Shown: in pieces, positions 4,670 through 5,794 of the stretch
How the letters are laid out: each line of letters starts with the position of its first letter
How positions within the stretch are numbered: position 1 is the first letter of the stretch
DNA from: Omnitrophica WOR_2 bacterium RIFCSPHIGHO2_02_FULL_52_10
Lineage (GTDB): Bacteria; Omnitrophota; Gorgyraeia; Zapsychrales; Zapsychraceae
DNA length: 5,794 nucleotides
NCBI GenBank assembly: GCA_001805655.1
Contig: MHGR01000068.1
Location: 1-5,794 of the forward strand
Reading direction: 5' to 3'
The notes under the pieces: generated by a model
Told to the model about the DNA's origin: nothing
The model's database searches: none
The model's input: only the letters and a program-made list of their open reading frames with translations
Position numbers and translations under genes: made by a program

Positions 4670-5794
4670 TTATTCCAAAATAGTGTAGGCTCTTTCGTGG
4701 TGCTGCGTCAGATCAAGTCCCATGACTTCATCTTCCTGGCTCACCCGCGCCCCGAAGATCATATCCACTATCTTCAGGATGACAAAAGAAACCACGAAAG
4801 AATAGACCACGGTAATAGCTACAGCTTTCAACTGAATAAAGAATAACTCGGGATTGCCGTAGAGTAAACCGTCATTGCCGGCGGAATTAACAGCCTTTGT
4901 CGCAAAAACACCCGTCATAAGGGCTCCCCACGTCCCCCCGATACCATGGACACCAAAGGCGTCCAGGGAATCATCGTAACCGAATTTGGGTTTAAGAATG
5001 CTCACGGCGAGGAAGCAGACGACGCTTACGCTCAAGCCGATGAAAATCGCGGCGCATGGAGTGACAAAACCGGCCGCGGGGGTAATGGCAACCAGCCCGG
5101 CCACAACACCGGTTACGGTACCGAACATGGTCGGTTTGCCGCTTTTCCACCACTCGAGCAAGGCCCAGCTTAATCCGGCCGCCGCTGCCGCTGTATTCGT
5201 GGTAACAAAAGCATTGGCCGCCAATCCATTAGCCGCCAATGCGCTGCCGGCATTAAAACCAAACCAGCCAAACCATAATAAAGCCGCCCCTAAGACGGTA
5301 AAGGGTATGTTGTGAAGCGGCGTTGGCTTGTTCTCGTAACCATACCTTTTTCCCAATACCATAGCGCACACCAAAGCGGCGATGCCGGCATTAATATGAA
5401 CTACCGTGCCTCCGGCAAAATCCAGCGCTCCCATGGTCCTAACCCAACCGCCCACGGCCCAAACCATGTGGCAAATCGGATCATAGACTAACGTTGCCCA
5501 CAGAAGACTGAACCAGATAAAGGCCGAAAATTTCATGCGCTCGGCAAAAGCGCCGATAATCAGAGCCGGGGTGATGATGGCAAACATCGCCTGGAAAATC
5601 ATAAAGGCCAAATGAGGGATATCTGCCGCATAATCCGGGTTAGGCGCCTGGCCAACGCCGTTGAGCCCGAACCATTCCAGTCCGCCGATAAACGGATTTC
5701 CCGGCCCAAACGCCAAACTGTAACCAAAAAGAACCCATTGTAAGCTTAAGAGGCACAAGATAAAAAAACATTGCATCAAAACTCCCAGTATGTT
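4670..5794 (-). CDS. amt: Ammonium transporter (Amt/AmtB family), 5' end outside window
   Basis: Inner-membrane trimeric ammonium/ammonia channel. The frame runs in from the right edge (NILGVLMQCFF...), giving 374 residues; about 40-60 N-terminal residues, including the first membrane segment, are missing. The TTG and ATG near 5774-5779 are internal codons, not starts. Counting from the edge: the FQAMFA gate region (67-72), AERMKFSA (84-91), DFAGGTVVHINAG with Asp125 and the first pore His133, GFNAGSA with gate Phe180 and Ser184, and FGVHGIGGTWGALMTG with the second pore His283. The 8-residue Asp-His and 150-residue His-His spacings equal those of E. coli AmtB (Asp160, His168, His318). Multiple hydrophobic segments follow one another, and the cytosolic tail (about 350-374) ends HHERAYTILE, the part to which PII binds. 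Paired with the PII gene downstream. Confidence 0.96.
   Translation of the reverse strand, partial: NILGVLMQCFFILCLLSLQWVLFGYSLAFGPGNPFIGGLEWFGLNGVGQAPNPDYAADIPHLAFMIFQAMFAIITPALIIGAFAERMKFSAFIWFSLLWATLVYDPICHMVWAVGGWVRTMGALDFAGGTVVHINAGIAALVCAMVLGKRYGYENKPTPLHNIPFTVLGAALLWFGWFGFNAGSALAANGLAANAFVTTNTAAAAAGLSWALLEWWKSGKPTMFGTVTGVVAGLVAITPAAGFVTPCAAIFIGLSVSVVCFLAVSILKPKFGYDDSLDAFGVHGIGGTWGALMTGVFATKAVNSAGNDGLLYGNPELFFIQLKAVAITVVYSFVVSFVILKIVDMIFGARVSQEDEVMGLDLTQHHERAYTILE

Noticed and set aside
5774..5779. TTG/ATG codons as the start of the ammonium transporter
   Set aside because: The frame continues upstream to the edge as NILGVLMQCF, which fits the family's conserved segment after the first membrane helix. 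These codons are internal and the gene is simply cut by the window.

Overview
The window holds five genes, all on the minus strand. It reads right to left as ammonium uptake, nitrogen sensing, glutamine synthesis, and then two glutamine-using enzymes: amt (5' end beyond the right edge), a PII gene (glnB family), glnN (type III glutamine synthetase), a class I glutamine amidotransferase, and glutamine-dependent nadE (3' end beyond the left edge). Nothing supports a gene on the plus strand. Moderate GC, clear AGGAG-type ribosome binding sites and this gene set suggest an anaerobic Gram-negative bacterium, perhaps a Desulfobacterota/Deltaproteobacteria lineage such as Syntrophales. That placement is an impression from gene content, not a search result.

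Region by region: (1) 4306-5794, amt and PII, 22 bp apart, form one operon whose promoter lies outside the window; a perfect 16-bp hairpin follows PII. (2) 3986-4305, a 320-bp gap without a gene but rich in signals: a near-consensus sigma70 promoter, a leader of about 165 nt, and an intrinsic terminator ending about 42 nt before the glnN start codon. (3) 1832-3985, glnN, a full-length GSIII, followed by a long terminator-like hairpin. (4) 1-1728, the amidotransferase and nadE overlap by 11 bp and are probably translated together.

The most interesting feature is the glnN leader. It contains two hairpins sharing the core GGC-A(A/U)UGA(C/A)-GUC, each with a hexaloop that has A at position 1 and G at position 4. 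The second hairpin uses the bases needed for the 5' arm of the terminator. This is the architecture of ANTAR-protein antitermination targets (as in the eut and nas leaders), so glnN is probably controlled by termination/antitermination and not only by promoter strength. The PII protein has Glu where Tyr51, the classical uridylylation site, would be, so it is unlikely to signal by the standard GlnD route.

Together the genes describe a circuit: Amt imports ammonium, PII gates Amt and reports ATP/ADP and 2-oxoglutarate, GSIII fixes ammonia into glutamine, and the last two enzymes draw amide nitrogen from glutamine, one of them for NAD+.
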